Of a DNA stretch of 42,627 bases, positions 22,569 through 30,885 are shown one piece after another. The stretch is from JANRLJ01 sp034437895 (GTDB taxonomy: Bacteria > Chloroflexota > Anaerolineae > Aggregatilineales > Phototrophicaceae). Within the stretch, counting starts at the first letter, position 1, and each line of letters starts with the position of its first letter. The notes below the pieces were generated by a model that was not told where the DNA came from, ran no database searches, and was given only the letters and a program-made list of their open reading frames with translations. The position numbers and the translations under genes were made by a program. The DNA is taken from contig DAOTTO010000169.1 in assembly GCA_034437895.1 (NCBI GenBank), positions 1-42,627 of the forward strand, given 5' to 3'.

Positions 22569-24119
22569 ATGACCGTAGACCCGATTTCACTTGCTGTATT
22601 TCGCAGTCGCTTTGAATCTGTGGCAGAGGAAATGGGCGTAACTCTGCGCCGCGCTGCCTTCAGCCCCAATATCCGGGAACGGCTGGATTTTAGCTGCGCC
22701 GTATTTGATTCTCAGGCGCGGATGATCGCCCAAGCCGCGCATATTCCGGTGCATCTGGGCAGTATGCCAGCCAGCGTGGAACATGCCGTCCGTGCGTTTG
22801 GCGGGGCGAATGGCGCGTTTCAACAGGGCGATGTCGTCGTTCTGAATGATCCCTATCGAGGCGGGACGCATCTGCCTGATATTACGATGGTATCGCCTGT
22901 GATCGCCGGAGGAGAGGTCGTCTATTTTGTCGCCAGTCGCGCCCATCATGCCGATGTTGGGGGGATGTCGCCAGGGTCGTTGCCACTCAGCAGCGAACTG
23001 TATCAGGAAGGCATCATCATCCCGCCTGTGAAGTTGATGTACAGCGGTTGGATTAATGAGGGTGTGTTGGAACTCATTAAAGCCAACACCCGCGCCCCGG
23101 AAGAACGTGTCGGGGATCTTGAGGCACAGCTTGCCGCCCATCGTGCGGGGGAACGCCGGATGCTTGGTTTACTTGCCGATCACGGTCTCGAAAATACCTA
23201 CAACCACGCGGCGGCTTTGCGGATTTATTCCCAACGTATGACGGAAGCCGTCATCGAGTCGATCCCTGACGGTGAATACAGCTTTGAAGATGCGTTGGAA
23301 GGCGATGGTCAGCAGGAATTCCAAATCCCGATTCGTGTCAAAATTACGGTCAAAGACGCAGGGATGATAGTTGATTTTACAGGCAGCGCTCCGCAGGTCA
23401 TGGGCAACGTGAACGCGGTAGAAGCCATCGTCCGTTCCGCGACATGGTATTGTGTGCGGCTGTTGGCTGAAGATGATATTCCGGTCAATCAAGGCTGCTT
23501 TGAACCTGTCACCGTCATCACTGAGTCTGGAAGTGTCTTGAATCCACATTTTCCGGCGGCGGTGGCGGTGGGCAATACCGAAACTGGACAGCGCGTAGTC
23601 GATGCCGTCCTCGGTGCGCTGGCGAAAGCCCTTCCCGGCAAAATCCCCGCCGCCAGTCAAGGGACAATGAACAATCTAACAGTTGGTGGCATTTTGAATA
23701 GACGGCAGTTCGTCTACTATGAAACGATTGCGGGGGGACATGGTGCGGGGCCGTTGGGAGATGGGATCAGTGGACGGCACAGCCACATGACCAACACGCT
23801 CAATACGCCTGTTGAAGCGCTGGAATATGCGCTGCCGCTGCGTGTCTTGGAATATGCCTTGCGTGATGACTCTGGTGGCGTGGGGGAGCATCAGGGCGGC
23901 AACGGCATCCGGCGCATCTACGAATTTACCGCACCCGCGACGGTTACGCTCAACAGTGAACGCCGCATTAATACGCCCTATGGCTTGCAAGGTGGGGGGC
24001 ATGGAAAACGCGGGCGCAACTTCATCAACGATGAAGAAGTGGGCGGCAAGCATACCAGACAGGTGCAGCCGGGTGATTGGCTGGTGATCGAAACACCCGG
24101 CGGCGGCGGCTGGGGCTAA
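22569..24119 (+). CDS. hyuB: hydantoinase/5-oxoprolinase subunit B (HyuB family)
   Basis: A 516-aa HyuB-family protein: DPISLAVFRSRFESVAEEMG at the N-terminus, RLDFSCAVFDSQARMIAQAAHIPVHLGSMP, then NDPYRGGTHLPDITMVSPV and ASRAHHADVGGMSPGS with probable metal-binding residues. The C-terminal half ends with the glycine-rich ETPGGGGWG typical of the family. It works with the ATP-binding HyuA subunit in opening cyclic amides. HyuA is 4.3 kb upstream in the same orientation, with globins (opposite strand), the TA array and a glycosylase between them. The two are a matching set by family. Confidence 0.9.
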   Translation: MTVDPISLAVFRSRFESVAEEMGVTLRRAAFSPNIRERLDFSCAVFDSQARMIAQAAHIPVHLGSMPASVEHAVRAFGGANGAFQQGDVVVLNDPYRGGTHLPDITMVSPVIAGGEVVYFVASRAHHADVGGMSPGSLPLSSELYQEGIIIPPVKLMYSGWINEGVLELIKANTRAPEERVGDLEAQLAAHRAGERRMLGLLADHGLENTYNHAAALRIYSQRMTEAVIESIPDGEYSFEDALEGDGQQEFQIPIRVKITVKDAGMIVDFTGSAPQVMGNVNAVEAIVRSATWYCVRLLAEDDIPVNQGCFEPVTVITESGSVLNPHFPAAVAVGNTETGQRVVDAVLGALAKALPGKIPAASQGTMNNLTVGGILNRRQFVYYETIAGGHGAGPLGDGISGRHSHMTNTLNTPVEALEYALPLRVLEYALRDDSGGVGEHQGGNGIRRIYEFTAPATVTLNSERRINTPYGLQGGGHGKRGRNFINDEEVGGKHTRQVQPGDWLVIETPGGGGWG

Positions 24120-24147
24120 AACAAATGACTAACAAAGGGAAAATCGA

Positions 24148-24444
24148 ATGACCGAGACCATCGCTTATAACGTCACAACTGCCCATATTACCCGAACATC
24201 CGGTATACGTGGAGGAAAACCTTGTATCGCAGGAACGGGAATTAAAGTTCAGAATATCTACATCTGGCATGAACATACGGGTATGAACGCAGATGAAATT
24301 GCTGCTGCTTACAATCTCACCTTAGCGCAAGTTTACGCAGCATTGACGTATGCGTTTGAACATTTAGACGAAATTCGGGCGGATATTGAAGAGGGGGACC
24401 GCTTCGTTGAGCAGTTTAGGACTTCGCACGACTACAAAATCTGA
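24148..24444 (+). CDS. DUF433-family protein (antitoxin-like), without partner toxin
   Basis: A 98-aa DUF433 protein: ITRTSGIRGGKPCIAGTGIKV is the family signature, followed by helix-turn-helix-like MNADEIAAAYNLTLAQVYAALTYAFEH. DUF433 proteins are often antitoxins to DUF5615 (PIN-like) toxins. Here only 28 nt separate it from the convergent pirin gene, and no toxin follows or precedes. It is therefore an orphan antitoxin or a solo regulator. GGGAAA lies upstream of the ATG. Confidence 0.85.
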   Translation: MTETIAYNVTTAHITRTSGIRGGKPCIAGTGIKVQNIYIWHEHTGMNADEIAAAYNLTLAQVYAALTYAFEHLDEIRADIEEGDRFVEQFRTSHDYKI

Positions 24445-24472
24445 AAACTGCCCAATGCGTGACAATCTACTT

Positions 24473-25258
24473 CTATAAAAAGTGTGGCAGATAAAAGCTC
24501 ATGAAGTGCAGCGGTGCGTCATCGGCGGCTTTGATGAGTCCCAAGTCCATGTCAGGACGGGCGAGAATCACGTCGTACTGTCCAAGTAAGGTCGATTGCC
24601 CTTCATAAGCCGCGACCCCAGCACCATCTGTCACATAAAGGAATAAATCTTCCTCGGCGTGGGGCGCTTCAATCGTAGTATGCCCACCAGCATCGACTGT
24701 CGTCGCAGTGAGGCGGCCTTTCATGTGCTGCTCCATCGGCGATCCATCCCCAATCAAGCTGTAAACCGTCGCTTCATCCACACGTCGCGCTGGAAGTTCG
24801 TTCCGTCCGACCTGTTGATAATGCGGTTCTAAGCCTTGATGATGACGATCCGCGATAAACCAGATTTGAATCACCCGCGCTTTGCTATCAAACGGGTTCA
24901 ATTCCTGGTGTTCGATGTAATCTCCGGCGAACATGCGCTGCAATTCGCCCACGCCGATTTCGCCTTTGCCGCCTGTGGAGTCTTCATGATAGAGCGTGCC
25001 TTCCAGCACCCAAGTGTAGATTTCCAATGCGCGGTGGGGATGCCACGTAAAGCCGTTATGGGGCGCGATCTGTGTCATGTGTGCCGTCAACATCCCGCTT
25101 AAACGTGCCAGCGGACTCCAGCCACCTACCGCGAAGTGTGAATTCAACCAGTGAACTGGATGAATGGTTGGGAAAGCATTCGCCGGGAAATGCTGAAAGG
25201 GCAGGGAGTGAACAAAATCGGGCGCAATCTCGGTTTCTTTAAGTCGAAATGTAGTCAT
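24473..25258 (-). CDS. pirin family protein
   Basis: A 261-aa bicupin of the pirin family: WHPHRALEIYTWVLEGTLYHED carries the two metal-binding histidines of the first cupin, and YIEHQELNPF supplies the third His and the Glu. The second cupin is more diverged, as usual. Bacterial pirins act as quercetinases or bind metabolic enzymes; the role here is unknown. The ATG at 25258 has no clear ribosome binding site. The hairpin-rich element at 25278-25640 begins only 20 nt upstream, so the original promoter may have been displaced, or the element may supply it. Confidence 0.85.
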   Translation of the reverse strand: MTTFRLKETEIAPDFVHSLPFQHFPANAFPTIHPVHWLNSHFAVGGWSPLARLSGMLTAHMTQIAPHNGFTWHPHRALEIYTWVLEGTLYHEDSTGGKGEIGVGELQRMFAGDYIEHQELNPFDSKARVIQIWFIADRHHQGLEPHYQQVGRNELPARRVDEATVYSLIGDGSPMEQHMKGRLTATTVDAGGHTTIEAPHAEEDLFLYVTDGAGVAAYEGQSTLLGQYDVILARPDMDLGLIKAADDAPLHFMSFYLPHFL

Positions 25259-25277
25259 CGAAATCGGTGCGAGATAG

Positions 25278-25640
25278 CCCTGCCTTTAGGCAAGGGGGCG
25301 AACCAAAGGTTCGCGGTAAGCACCTTAATCCTTTCAATAGTAGCGGACGATAATCCCCGAAGGGAAAGGGAGATTTGCAGTTACCTGCTGGCTCTCCCTC
25401 AAGGCCTACTCCGCTTGCGCGGGGTTAAGTTCACCTTGACAATGTTATGCGGTGGTTTTGGCGTGAGCGGCACTGGCTTTTCCCAATCGCCTGTTTAACC
25501 ACTCACCGCAGAGTTTGGAACTGGTGAAGCATCCCAAAGTGCCTATCTATTCACCGCTAACGGAGTTCCCCGAAGGGAACCGAGTCAGGTAAGCATTAGG
25601 GCTTTTAAAAGCCCCCGCCTTTAGGCGTGGGGATGCTTAC
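25278..25640. mobile_element. hairpin-rich non-coding element, possible IS200/IS605-type remnant
   Basis: No credible gene lies here. Both ends carry a similar hairpin centred on GCCTTTAGGC: CCCTGCC-TTTA-GGCAAGGG (25278-25296) and CCCCCGCC-TTTA-GGCGTGGGG (25612-25632), each with a single bulged base. Between them are GCGAACC-AAA-GGTTCGC (25298-25314), a nested stem GGGAGA/TCTCCC around GCAG-TTAC-CTGC (25368-25398), CTCCGC-TTGC-GCGGGG (25409-25424), GTTCCC-CGAA-GGGAAC (25565-25580) and the palindrome GGGCTTTTAAAAGCCC (25599-25614). GTAAGCAT (25589-25596) and ATGCTTAC (25633-25640) pair around the right end. Subterminal hairpins and no coding sequence suit a non-autonomous IS200/IS605 derivative or an omega-RNA-like relic; a stand-alone structured RNA is the alternative. 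Confidence 0.5.
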
Positions 25641-25740
25641 ATAACCTACCTCAACATCCATAACAGGGCTGACCTAAAATCTATTCAGCCGAAACTCATT
25701 TACTCTATCATAATGGGTGAAGGGGTAGGATTGCAAAATG

Positions 25741-25769
25741 TTGACAAAAATGAAGCGGAGTGATAGCCT
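25741..25769 (+). promoter_or_regulatory. possible promoter of the aspartate kinase gene
   Basis: A perfect TTGACA (25741-25746) is followed after 17 nt by TAGCCT (25764-25769), a weak -10. It would leave a leader of about 95 nt before the GTG at 25868. I see no lysine riboswitch motifs in that leader, and nothing else in 25641-25740. Confidence 0.35.
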
Positions 25770-25867
25770 GATTCTTTAAGGTCAAGCATGGTTTTGTGCT
25801 TAAATCCGATTCAGGCGCTAAAATCCTCTTACTTCTCCTCACCATGATTTGATGCCGGGGTTACTTT

Positions 25868-27271
25868 GTGAGTACGTTAACTATGAAATTCGGCGGATCA
25901 TCCGTCGGGACAACGACAGCACTTACACAAGTCGTGAGTATTGTGCTTCATGAACATGAACGATGGGATCGTCTGATTGTCGTCGTCTCGGCTTTAGAAG
26001 GCGTGACCGATTCGCTGATCGAAGCCGCCCACCTCGCCCAATTGAGCAATCGACGCGGCTACCGACGAATCACGGCGACTTTACGCCAGCGCCATTTGGC
26101 TTTAGTGGAACATCTTCCCCTCGGAACGAATGAACGCAGCACCTTACAAGCCGATATTGACCGTCTGTTGTTTGATATGCTCGATATTTGCCAAACACTC
26201 GCCGATGGCCCGGCTGAGACCATCACCCCCGATAAAATTGATGCCATCATCGGAGTCGGTGAACGTCTTTCCGCCCGGATTGTCGCGGCTTTACTGCGGC
26301 AAAATGGCATTCGCAGCGTCGCTATGGATGCTACCGAACTGATTATCACCGATAACACGTTTGGGAACGCTGTGCCGGATATGCCGATTACACGGTCACG
26401 CATTGACGAGCATTTGCTCCCTATGTTGAGCCGCCGCATTGTCCCCGTCGTAACGGGTTTCATCGCCGGAACACTCGCGGGTAAACCCACGACATTAGGG
26501 CGCGGCGGGAGTGATTACACCGCCTCCATCATCAGCGTTTGTACCGATTCTAAAGAGGTCTGGATTTACACAGATGTAGACGGCATGATGTCCACCGATC
26601 CGCGTGAAGTCCAAGAAGCAAAAGTCATCCCTGAACTGTCTTATGATGAAGTGGCAGAGTTGGCCTACTTCGGCGCACGCATTTTGCACGCCCGTATGAT
26701 ACGCCCTTTGCAGGAGTTTACCATTCCTCTGCGAATCAAGAATATCTTTAAGCCGCAGCAGTCCGGCACGCTCATTCACGCCGCGACCCCACGTATTGCA
26801 CGGGTGATTAAGGCCGTGACGGGGATTCAAGGCATTGCGCTTACAGCACCACACAGTGGGTCACTTTCCGCCATTTCCGAACTAGTGGACGGAACCCTCC
26901 ATAAAGCTATTGGCAGCCATGCCGATGTCATGATCTCGTCGCAATCGTCGGCAAACAGCTTTTTATGTTTTGTCATCCCGACCAATGCCGGGCCAGATGC
27001 CATCCACACCGCCCAAATCGCTTTAGAAGAACGCCTACGCGATTATCACGACTCTACATGGCATGTTCAACCCGTCAGCCTGATTACGGCAATCGGCGCA
27101 AGCATCGACAGTCTGAATGGACTAACCGCCCGTATTTTTGAAGCACTGGACAATATTCGGATTTTGGCGCTTTCTCAAGGCCCTTCGCATTGCAGCCTCT
27201 CGATTGTCGTAGAGCCGCATAATGCCGATACCGCGCTGCGCCAGATTCATGCCTTGATTGTCAGCACCTAG
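25868..27271 (+). CDS. lysC: aspartate kinase, monofunctional
   Basis: This 467-aa enzyme phosphorylates aspartate, the first step toward lysine, threonine and methionine. KFGGSSVG (about residues 7-14) is the amino-acid-kinase signature. GRGGSDYTASI (about 208-218) and VWIYTDVDGMMSTDPR (about 229-244) form the active site, and ARILHARMIRP follows. Two ACT domains in the last ~140 residues should mediate feedback control; which amino acid inhibits cannot be told. The GTG start has only a weak ribosome binding site. There is no fused homoserine dehydrogenase. The stop codon TAG lies in a CTAG shared with the convergent glutamine synthetase stop. Confidence 0.93.
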   Translation: MSTLTMKFGGSSVGTTTALTQVVSIVLHEHERWDRLIVVVSALEGVTDSLIEAAHLAQLSNRRGYRRITATLRQRHLALVEHLPLGTNERSTLQADIDRLLFDMLDICQTLADGPAETITPDKIDAIIGVGERLSARIVAALLRQNGIRSVAMDATELIITDNTFGNAVPDMPITRSRIDEHLLPMLSRRIVPVVTGFIAGTLAGKPTTLGRGGSDYTASIISVCTDSKEVWIYTDVDGMMSTDPREVQEAKVIPELSYDEVAELAYFGARILHARMIRPLQEFTIPLRIKNIFKPQQSGTLIHAATPRIARVIKAVTGIQGIALTAPHSGSLSAISELVDGTLHKAIGSHADVMISSQSSANSFLCFVIPTNAGPDAIHTAQIALEERLRDYHDSTWHVQPVSLITAIGASIDSLNGLTARIFEALDNIRILALSQGPSHCSLSIVVEPHNADTALRQIHALIVST

Positions 27272-28602
27272 TATCTGCTGAGATAGCGATCCGTTTCCCA
27301 TTGGGTGACATGACGATTATATTCGTCAAATTCCTGCCGCTTGGCGGAAAGATAACGATCCCCTATATATGGCCCCAATGCCGAAAGCACGACATCATTC
27401 TGGCTCAAAGCATCCAGCGCCTCGCCTAACGTCGTAGGCAGTGTCTCTACCTGGCGCAGGCGGCTGCGATTCTGCATCAAAAGGGACTCTTCCAGCGGTG
27501 TAGGCAGCGGCATCCGTTGTTGAATACCATCTAAGCCGGCTTGCAGCATCACCGCCGCTGCCAAATAAGGATTGCTGCTCGGATCAGGGCAGCGCAGTTC
27601 AAGCCGTGTGTTCGCTTCCATGCCAGCAGATCGGCTCGGCACCCGAATCAACGCCGCCCGGTTGATATGCGCCCAACTGACATAAAGCGGCGCTTCAAAA
27701 CTCGTTCCCAGTCGTTTATAAGAATTGACCAACGGTGATAAAACCGCCGACATCGCCCGCGCATGGCAAAGCTGCCCGGCTAAGAACTGCCGTGCTGTTT
27801 CGGATAATCCGTATTCATGATTGGTATCCACAAAAACATTGGCATCCGTCGCTTTGTCATGCAGGCTTTGGTGCGTGTGCATCCCAGAACCCGGCAATAA
27901 TTCACTCGGACGCGGCATAAACGTACATAGCAGTTTGTGGCGTTGGGCGACGGTCTTGAGAGCAACCCGCGCCGTCAAAATCTGATCGGCAGAAGTCAGC
28001 GCAGCATCATAATGAAAGTCAATCTCATGCTGTCCGTAGCCGATTTCCGAGTGAGCGGAATCAACAGGAATACCTAACGCTTCTAGCGTAATCAGCATTT
28101 TGCGGCGGATCGTTTGCCCGTCATCGGTAGACATGTCGAAATAACTGGCTTGATCGGTAGAAGCGGTTGTAATCGGGCGATTTTCCGCATCCGTTTTGAA
28201 CAGGAAAAACTCCATTTCAATACCCGTCTTAAAAGTAAAACCGAGCGCTTCCGCCTGCCGCAAAACCCGTATCAATGCGCCACGCGGACAGCCGATAAAG
28301 GGTTCGCCCTGCGGTGTGTAAATGCCACAAATCAATCTCGCATTACGTTCACCATCTGGCTCCCAGGGCAGAATCGCAAACGTATTCGGGTCAGGCATCA
28401 GCACCATATCGCTTTCGGCGACACGCGCAAAGCCATCAATCGACGACCCATCAAAATGCGTCCCGCGCTCCATCGCACGTTCCAAATGGGCAGCGGGGAT
28501 TGTCATACTTTTGACGAGTCCGGTGATGTCGGTAAACCACAGATCAATAAACCGGATACCGTGTTCTTCAACAGCGGCTAAAACCGCTTCTTTGGTCATC
28601 AT
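27268..28602 (-). CDS. glnA: glutamine synthetase, type I
   Basis: The 444-aa enzyme makes glutamine from glutamate, ammonia and ATP. Signatures: HFDGSSIDGFA (about 48-58), the glutamate/ATP region LLPGSGMHTHQSL (about 237-249), NSYKRLGTSFEAP (about 290-302) and RCPDPSSNPYLA. The length matches the shorter GSI-alpha class, and I find no adenylylation motif (NLYDLP) in the C-terminal part, so adenylyltransferase control is unlikely. GGAGT lies 8 nt upstream of the first ATG of a double ATG. It converges with lysC, sharing CTAG. TATACT (about 28685-28690 on the minus strand) could be its -10. Readthrough from the aro operon upstream is possible. Confidence 0.92.
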   Translation of the reverse strand: MMTKEAVLAAVEEHGIRFIDLWFTDITGLVKSMTIPAAHLERAMERGTHFDGSSIDGFARVAESDMVLMPDPNTFAILPWEPDGERNARLICGIYTPQGEPFIGCPRGALIRVLRQAEALGFTFKTGIEMEFFLFKTDAENRPITTASTDQASYFDMSTDDGQTIRRKMLITLEALGIPVDSAHSEIGYGQHEIDFHYDAALTSADQILTARVALKTVAQRHKLLCTFMPRPSELLPGSGMHTHQSLHDKATDANVFVDTNHEYGLSETARQFLAGQLCHARAMSAVLSPLVNSYKRLGTSFEAPLYVSWAHINRAALIRVPSRSAGMEANTRLELRCPDPSSNPYLAAAVMLQAGLDGIQQRMPLPTPLEESLLMQNRSRLRQVETLPTTLGEALDALSQNDVVLSALGPYIGDRYLSAKRQEFDEYNRHVTQWETDRYLSRY

Positions 28603-28767
28603 AAAAAATTACTCCAATCAAAAAATAATGCGCTCTATGTGGACGAAAGCTGCCACAGCACGCCATTTTTGGCTTATTTTAGAAGTATACCCACAGAAAA
28701 GGCTTTAAGACTACGGAGGACATCGCCAAGAACTCATAGCGGATATTTGGCTACGGCTTACAACGTT

Positions 28768-29211
28768 TTAAATATTTTCCAGATGATCGAGCAGCGCCGT
28801 GATCGCCAGTAGATAGCCACGCCAACCAAAACCGCAAATCTGACCAACGCAAACCGGAGCAAGCAGTGAGGTATGACGGAACGATTCCCGCGCATGGATA
28901 TTCGAAAGATGAATTTCGATGACGGGTAAATGAACAGCCGTAATCGCATCACGCAGCGCAATCGAGGTATGCGTATACGCGCCGGGATTAAAAACGACCC
29001 CATCCGCCCAATTGCGGGCGACATGCAGAATATCAATCAACGCGCCCTCATGATTCGACTGCTCGGCGCGAAGTTCGGCTTTCCGCTCATGAGCGTGAGA
29101 AGTCGCCGCCGCATTGATCGCTTCCAGCGTCATTTTGCCATAGACTTCCGGTTCGCGTGTACCGAGTAGATTCAAATTGGGGCCGTGCAGCAGTAAAATC
29201 TTTTTAGTCAT
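28768..29211 (-). CDS. aroQ: 3-dehydroquinate dehydratase, type II
   Basis: A 147-aa enzyme, step 3 of the shikimate pathway (3-dehydroquinate to 3-dehydroshikimate). LLLHGPNLNLLGTREPEVYG (from about residue 5) contains the conserved Asn and the catalytic Tyr of type II enzymes. NHEGALID and VVFNPGAYTHTSIALRDAI (catalytic His region) and VIEIHLSNIHARESFRH follow. Length is typical. It is the last shikimate gene on the minus strand, separated from the zinc-ribbon gene by a 184-nt repeat-containing gap. Confidence 0.95.
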   Translation of the reverse strand: MTKKILLLHGPNLNLLGTREPEVYGKMTLEAINAAATSHAHERKAELRAEQSNHEGALIDILHVARNWADGVVFNPGAYTHTSIALRDAITAVHLPVIEIHLSNIHARESFRHTSLLAPVCVGQICGFGWRGYLLAITALLDHLENI

Positions 29212-29264
29212 TTTTCTACCACATAAAACTCAAGGAGAAGTAAAACCATGAAAGTCATTCAATT

Positions 29265-29393
29265 TTTAACCACCAAGACACCAAGGACACCAAGATTTTG
29301 AACTTAAGTCTCTGTGATCTCTGTGGCTCAATGATTTTTCAATTTCTTTGCGCCCCTTAGCATTCTTAGCGCCTTTGCGTTTAATCTTTCTAT
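29265..29393. repeat. dispersed intergenic repeat, copy 1 in the aro operon
   Basis: The gap between aroQ and the zinc-ribbon gene contains ACCACCAAGACACC, ACCAAGGACACCAAGATTTT, then TCTCTGTGATCTCTGTGG and finally TTAGCGCCTTTGCGTTTAATC. The same words recur in the same order at 35763-35900, and its last part at 31383-31470. It resembles the CCACAGAGGTCACAGAG-type intergenic repeats known from many environmental bacteria. Confidence 0.7.
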
Positions 29394-29395
29394 GC

Positions 29396-29854
29396 TCAAA
29401 CAAGTGCCACTTTATCATCAGGACACATCGCAACGCTTGCGGCATACATCAGCCCACATTTAGGACACGTTTTACGCGATGTACCAATCGCCATATTGAC
29501 GATGTTGTTGGCAATATCCCGATCCAGCCCATCAGCGGTCAAGTCGCGGACGACATATTCTATTGAATAGCCTTTATCCAGCCGCGTTTTCACTGTGTTC
29601 AGCATTTTGGCGGTATCGGCGGAGTTGGGCATAGACGGCTTAAATTTCAGCACGTCGGGCGCATAGCTGCGATGGCACGTTTGACATTCAATAAATTCGC
29701 CCGCATCCCCCATCGGAATCAACGGGATAAAATACAGCGCGAAGTAATTTTTACCCTGTTTGCGCTCATAATCGCGTGTCGTCTGGCAGTGCAGACAAAA
29801 AAACTGCCCGTCACCAATCGTCTTATAGCGCCGCCGTGTACCAAAGATAATCAT
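29396..29854 (-). CDS. zinc-ribbon hypothetical protein
   Basis: A 152-aa protein with three zinc-finger-like Cys pairs: FFCLHCQTTRDY (about 18-29), ECQTCHRSYAP (about 56-66) and CPKCGLMYAASVAMCPDD near the C-terminus. The middle (about 75-125) is helical. The N-terminal part (CxxC, ALYFIPLIPMG, CxxC) is typical of small zinc-ribbon proteins of unknown function. Its ATG overlaps the aroB stop by 4 nt (ATGA-type), so it is co-translated with aroB. No link to aromatic synthesis is evident. It ends just after a dispersed repeat. Confidence 0.75.
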   Translation of the reverse strand: MIIFGTRRRYKTIGDGQFFCLHCQTTRDYERKQGKNYFALYFIPLIPMGDAGEFIECQTCHRSYAPDVLKFKPSMPNSADTAKMLNTVKTRLDKGYSIEYVVRDLTADGLDRDIANNIVNMAIGTSRKTCPKCGLMYAASVAMCPDDKVALV

Positions 29855-30885
29855 GATTTTAGCCTATTTAATACGCGGATCACCGCTTCTTTGGGAACAT
29901 CTTCCACAATAACAGGTTCACCCACACCGCGCAACAGGATAAAACGCGACCTGCCGCCTTTAAATTTTTTATCTGTCCCCATCGCCGCATAAAGCGCTTC
30001 GGGATCAAGACCGCCGATGCTGCGCGGCAAACCGACTTGTGCCAGCGTTTCATCGACTAAATCCACCAATGCGGCATCACACAGCGACAATTCATGCGAC
30101 AATCGCGCCGCCGCCAACAGCCCCACGCCAACAGCCTCGCCATGTTTCCATTGATAACCGGAAACCTGCTCCACCGCATGACCAAATGTGTGACCGAGAT
30201 TGAGATGCGCCCGAATCGTCTGCTCATAAGGGTCACGCTGGACGACTTCTACTTTCACCAGCACCGCCCGTTTAATCATTTCGGCACGACGCTCTTTGAC
30301 CCACAATGCCGGGTCGAGCAAGCCTTCATCCGCCAAAAAGCCATGCTTGATGACTTCCGCCATACCACAGCGCCATTCACTTTCTGGCAGCGTTTCCAGC
30401 ATATCTGGATCAATTAGCACTAAATCGGGCTGCTTGAACGCTCCAACCAGATTTTTTCCCTGCGGTAAATCAACGCCGACCTTGCCGCCAACGCTCGAAT
30501 CCACCATCGCCAGCAGTGATGTAGGTGATTGCAGCAAATAGACCCCACGCATGTAGGTTGCCGCCGCGAATCCAGCAGTATCCCCCACCACACCGCCGCC
30601 AAATGCGACGACCACGCCGCTGCGATCTAACCCTGCCGCTACGAAATCTGCATAAAGTTGGGCGACAGTTTCAAGCGTTTTATGCTGCTCGCCATCGGGA
30701 ATTGTTATGAGGGATGCTGTCGGAAAAAGCTCGCGCAATTTTTGCCCATAAAGCTGCTCAAGTGTGGGATTCGTCACAATTACGGCGCGTTCTGGCACGC
30801 GATGGGCAAATTGGCGTAGTGCGTCGTCCTTAATGACGAGATCATATCCGCCATCTGGCGCATCGACCCGGATTACGTCTTCCAT
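29851..30885 (-). CDS. aroB: 3-dehydroquinate synthase
   Basis: A 344-aa NAD+/Zn-dependent enzyme, step 2 of the shikimate pathway, converting DAHP to 3-dehydroquinate. The dinucleotide motif VVAFGGGVVGDTAGFAAA (about 92-110), PTSLLAMVDSSVGGKVGVD (about 121-139), MAEVIKHGFL (about 174-183) and LNLGHTFGHAVE (about 228-239, zinc His residues) are all present. Its start overlaps the aroK end by 13 nt. The C-terminus overlaps the zinc-ribbon gene start. Confidence 0.95.
   Translation of the reverse strand: MEDVIRVDAPDGGYDLVIKDDALRQFAHRVPERAVIVTNPTLEQLYGQKLRELFPTASLITIPDGEQHKTLETVAQLYADFVAAGLDRSGVVVAFGGGVVGDTAGFAAATYMRGVYLLQSPTSLLAMVDSSVGGKVGVDLPQGKNLVGAFKQPDLVLIDPDMLETLPESEWRCGMAEVIKHGFLADEGLLDPALWVKERRAEMIKRAVLVKVEVVQRDPYEQTIRAHLNLGHTFGHAVEQVSGYQWKHGEAVGVGLLAAARLSHELSLCDAALVDLVDETLAQVGLPRSIGGLDPEALYAAMGTDKKFKGGRSRFILLRGVGEPVIVEDVPKEAVIRVLNRLKS

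Noticed and set aside
22587..23141. 184-aa open frame antisense to hyuB
   Set aside because: Mirror of the conserved HyuB coding sequence; composition and lack of motifs fit a shadow frame.
25151..25498. 115-aa open frame overlapping the pirin gene and the hairpin element
   Set aside because: Half is antisense to pirin and the rest crosses several perfect hairpins. The translation has no family resemblance, so it is not a gene.
25641..25867. Lysine riboswitch upstream of aspartate kinase
   Set aside because: The leader is under 100 nt after the likely promoter and shows no conserved lysine-riboswitch helices by eye.
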